Source: Hetaerina americana
Taxonomy: Eukaryota; Arthropoda; Insecta; Odonata; Calopterygidae
DNA length: 64,000 bases
NCBI GenBank assembly: GCA_022747635.1
Contig: JAKTNV010000004.1
Span: forward strand, 84,673,552-84,737,551
Reading direction: 5' to 3'
Shown here in pieces: positions 60,959 through 64,000 of the stretch. Position 1 is the first letter of the stretch. Each line of letters begins with the position of its first letter. Under the pieces are notes generated by a model. That model did no database searches and was not told the origin of the DNA. It worked only from the letters and a program-made list of their open reading frames with translations. Made by a program: the position numbers and the translations under genes.

Positions 60959-62290
60959 CTACCTTGATCAAAAATTTCCCGGAATTTATTCAGAAAATTA
61001 AAAATACAAGTTTATTCATCTAAATCTATATTGTCCCCTTCAAAGTAATCCCCATCGACTGCAACACACTTATGCCAGCGCTTGATCCAATCCTCGAAAC
61101 ATTTTTTATATTCGGTTTTCGGTATGTCCATCAGTGCTTCCTGCGATTTTTCCATTACTTCCTCTCGGCTGCTAAAACGCGTTCCCCGTAATGGTTTTTT
61201 AACTCGATTGAACAGAAAGAAGTCAAAGGGAGCCAAATCAGGTGAATTCGGTGGCTGTTGGATGGTATTTGTTGCATTTTTCGTCAAAAAATTACGAATA
61301 ATGATAGCACTGTGCGACGGTGCGTTATCATGGTGCAAACTCCACGAGTTTTCTGCCCACATTTCTGGTCTCTTTCGGCGAATTGCTTCACGCAAACGTC
61401 TCATAACGCCCAAATAATACTCTTTGTTTACTGTCGTGCCTTCTGGCAAAAATTCATGATGCACTACACCGTTGTAATCCATGAAAACCGTCAGCATTGC
61501 CTTCTTTTTTGACTGAAAACGACGTGGTTTTTTTGGTCTCGGCTCATTTGGTGAACGCCATTCACTTGCCTGATGTCTGGATTGCGTGTCGTACTCATAA
61601 ACCCACGTCTCGTCTCCAGTAATGATCCTTTTGATGAATGTGGGATCGGATTCAGCCTCGCAAATCATGTCTTTTGCGACGTCAACACGGTCTCTTTTTT
61701 GCATGAAATTGAGGTATTTTGGCACCAACTTTGCTGCTACACGACGGAAACCCAAATCATTAACCACAATGTCTTGGGCGGATCCATAGGCAATGTTCAA
61801 GTCCTCCGCTATTTCTCTGATGGTTAATTTGCGGTTATTGACCAACATTTCTTTTACTTTATCAATTTTTTCACCGACTTTCGATGTCGATGGTCTGCCA
61901 CTGCGTTCATCATCTTCGATTGACTCACGACCACTTCTGAACCGCTCGTGCCACTGGTAAACGACCGTTTTTTTTAGAGAATCGTTGCCGAAACACTTTT
62001 CCAACATTTCCAACGTCCGTGCGCCACTAAATCCGTTTTTTACGCAAAATTTAATACAAGTTCGTTGTTGCAAATTTAAATCCATTTCTGAAATTGTAAA
62101 AAATCGCCAACACACACGGAGATAGATGTACTCTTGGCTACGTAACTTTTGCAAATGTCAAGTTATGACACTAAGATTTAAAGGGAATATCAACAACAGA
62201 TGTACCAATTTAACAAAAAAAACAGAACTCAAATCGGAACGATGGGAGCGCCACACGGTGGTTATTCCGGGAACTTTTTGATCAAGGTAG
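60959..62290 (-). mobile_element. Structurally intact mariner element (F)
   Basis: 1,332 bp, flanked by the TA target duplication at 60957-60958 and 62291-62292. Terminal inverted repeats of 27 bp at 60959-60985 and 62264-62290 (starting ctaccttgatcaaaaa) differ at one base. It contains one uninterrupted transposase gene on the minus strand, leaving short terminal regions. Length, ends and gene match a complete mariner, so it may be autonomous. Its terminal repeats are unlike those of types A-D. Confidence 0.95.
61012..62154 (-). CDS. Mariner transposase, DD34D, full length
   Basis: This DNA transposase cuts and reinserts its own element at TA sites by binding the terminal repeats. The frame has 380 codons from the first ATG. 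The second ATG (residue 24, at 62085, MDLNLQQRT) gives 357 residues, nearer the usual ~345 and probably the true start. Paired-like helix-turn-helix units occupy about residues 30-140, with a DDERSGRPS linker at 81-90 and LVPKYL at 143-148 in place of the usual WVPHEL. The catalytic residues are D181 (ITGDETWVYEYD), D276 (HHDNAPSH) and D311 (SPDLAPFDFFLF), 34 residues apart. CFEDWIKRWHKC and YFEGD close the protein. No stops or frameshifts. Confidence 0.95.
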   Translation of the reverse strand: MQKLRSQEYIYLRVCWRFFTISEMDLNLQQRTCIKFCVKNGFSGARTLEMLEKCFGNDSLKKTVVYQWHERFRSGRESIEDDERSGRPSTSKVGEKIDKVKEMLVNNRKLTIREIAEDLNIAYGSAQDIVVNDLGFRRVAAKLVPKYLNFMQKRDRVDVAKDMICEAESDPTFIKRIITGDETWVYEYDTQSRHQASEWRSPNEPRPKKPRRFQSKKKAMLTVFMDYNGVVHHEFLPEGTTVNKEYYLGVMRRLREAIRRKRPEMWAENSWSLHHDNAPSHSAIIIRNFLTKNATNTIQQPPNSPDLAPFDFFLFNRVKKPLRGTRFSSREEVMEKSQEALMDIPKTEYKKCFEDWIKRWHKCVAVDGDYFEGDNIDLDE

Positions 62291-62292
62291 TA

Positions 62293-62537
62293 CATAGTGT
62301 TTAGTGTGGCGGTCACTTACGTTCCCTGATGGCTTCAGTTCTCTTGCAAACAGAAATTATTTAGCTACTTTTATTGAGAACCAAATTACGTGCCTAAATG
62401 ATGTTTTGAATATACACGAGTCTTCAAGAATAAACCTTTGGTTTTTGGACATGCTTGCTCATAAACAAATGGCAATTGTACATCGCCTTGTGTTAGTATT
62501 GACAATAATGCTTATCAGAGATTCATTTTCTTTTTAT
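62293..62537. other. Spacer, nothing recognised
   Basis: No feature seen between the mariner and the SINE. Confidence 0.5.
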
Positions 62538-62550
62538 TTATCTAAAAATG

Positions 62551-62860
62551 GGGATCGAGATGGTGCGGGGGCTAACGTACTGGCTTCCCACCCTGAGGGT
62601 GCGGGTTCAAATCTCGGCGGTGTTGAATATTTTTCAGAGGTATCTCGATCCCTACTTGAGGTGCTTTGTGGAGGGCACTTTGAGTGAGTTCGCCGTCCGT
62701 CGGATGGGACGTTAAACTGCGGACCCCCTGGCGCCTTTCGTAAAGAGTAGGCTAATGCCGACGCCGGGTTTCTCTCCACCCTTCATCCTTTCCTGACCAT
62801 CCCCTATGGCGCAAATGACCTTAGCTGTCGGTCGCCTCCCCTCAAAACTACTACTACTAC
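62551..62860 (+). mobile_element. tRNA-derived SINE, family 1, with 13-bp target duplication
   Basis: 310 bp flanked by a perfect direct repeat, ttatctaaaaatg, at 62538-62550 and 62861-62873. It has the same head, body and tail as 54486-54790, with a longer ACT-repeat 3' end (four units). Short simple-repeat tails of this kind are typical of SINEs mobilised by LINEs without poly(A). Recent insertion. Confidence 0.93.
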
Positions 62861-62873
62861 TTATCTAAAAATG

Positions 62874-64000
62874 ATTGTCCCGAGATATCACTTGGAGGAT
62901 TGGTCTGAAGCAGTTTTCCAAGTTACCCTGTTACCTACCAATATCTTAGTCCCTTTCACCACATCTCCAGCCGCTAAAAATCATTATTATGTAATAACTG
63001 TTTCTCATAGCTCTGTTATTTTTATTTGTTTTCTTCGCTAGACTGAATAGTTTGCCCTCAAAATGTGATGAATTGGGTAGTTCTCTTCATATTTACTCTT
63101 CATGTAAATTTTTAATATTAGCTTCATTCTTCCTCTCATCTTTGAAAAAGGTGGGAGAGTAAGAATCATTTTCGTCTCTTTTTCCCATTATAAGGGTTTT
63201 TTAATTATTGCTATTATTATTAAATACTTAAAGATATTTAAAACGTTTTCTCAAATTTCCATCTTGTTAAAATATTTATAGTTCACTTTAAATGAACATG
63301 GGTTTCAAGCCAGAGGAAACGTTTGTACCAGCCCTCCGATGAACAACACTTTTCGTTAATCTCTCCATTTCTCCGCATTGCTTCTCGCTCGTATCTTCCA
63401 TCACTTTCTTCTCGTAATCATCCGTGGCCTTCCTTTCCAATGTTTTACTCTCTAGCCCTTCCCATTAAATTCCTCAGAGGACAATTTGCATCACAATGTG
63501 TTCAATTACTCTTCCCGAGAGCCCATATATCTCTTCCCTCTATTTCCCCTCGAAGGGTTCTTTGGCGCATTTCATTTTCATCATCTTTCCTGCACCGCTT
63601 TTCCTATCTTCTATTTCCTAATTTTTTCATCCTCAGCGTCTCACCTCAATAGAAAAGTACAATCCATATACATACATTTTTTTTGAAACGCTTGTTGAAA
63701 TGATTCTTTGAATCGGTAATTTTATTCATTTTTTGTACGAAAGTGAAGTCAGAATGAAGCATGTTTGTGATATGAATGTTCCTTAATAGTCAGTTATTTT
63801 GCGATCCGTTAAGAAATCGATTGCCAAAAAATGTCGATTGGATGCGAACACGTCCCCATTTTCACTCAAAAAGAACGAAGTTGAAAATGCACCGAGCCAA
63901 TTTCCAAGGCCAAATGGAGAGTCGCCATCTGCTCTCGATAGGAGGACATTTTTTAGCTGAGTAATCCATTGAAAATTACTCTATCACACGTAATTTTGAT
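62874..64000. other. Unique DNA, no gene recognised
   Basis: AT-rich with a CT-rich stretch at about 63330-63650 that is open by low stop density only. Nothing recognised to the end of the window. Confidence 0.45.

Overview
The window reads as a stretch of arthropod (most likely insect) nuclear DNA. It is AT-rich and has long (TA)n and (CA)n microsatellites, several mariner lineages, a CsRn1-type Ty3/Gypsy element primed by tRNA-Trp, tRNA-derived SINEs and a degraded non-LTR retrotransposon. I recognise no host protein-coding gene. The whole 64 kb could be intergenic or one or more long introns. I cannot name the species from sequence alone.

Layout. 1-4.2 kb: unique AT-rich DNA. 4.2-5.9 kb: an internally deleted mariner (type A), a truncated SINE, a foldback element around a tRNA-like segment, and microsatellites. 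6.5-8.7 kb: GC/CT-richer DNA without a recognised gene. 11.5-13.0 kb: two mariner relics facing each other across a SINE mosaic. 14.4-15.0 kb: nested hairpins, a hammerhead-like inverted pair and a tRNA-derived repeat. 16.4-21.0 kb: a complete 4,550-bp CsRn1-clade retrotransposon with 257-bp LTRs that differ at two positions and open gag and pol frames, inserted in a TA repeat. 21.8-22.5 kb: a second type A mariner, almost identical to the first. 24.8-25.3 kb: a tail-to-tail SINE composite. 27.5-30.8 kb: hammerhead-like hairpins and a LINE reverse-transcriptase fragment between microsatellites. 32-46 kb: mostly unique AT-rich DNA with SINE and mariner scraps. 46.4-48.7 kb: inverted mariner relics, then a heavily decayed LINE. 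49-60 kb: unique DNA with one SINE with clear target duplications, a foldback, and a strong juxtaposed 3'/5' splice-site motif at 57,680. 61.0-62.3 kb: a structurally intact mariner with a complete DD34D transposase. 62.5-64 kb: another SINE with target duplications.

Three elements could still be active or recently were: the CsRn1 element (supplies Gag, protease, RT/RNase H and integrase), the 1,332-bp mariner (supplies its own transposase), and the SINEs (need a LINE machinery from elsewhere). The type A mariners are non-autonomous: they keep terminal repeats and a DNA-binding-domain reading frame but have lost the catalytic core. The most speculative but interesting signals are the possible recursive splice site, the hammerhead-like inverted pairs, and the repeated SINE tail-to-tail junction. 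All calls come from reading by eye; no database search was run.
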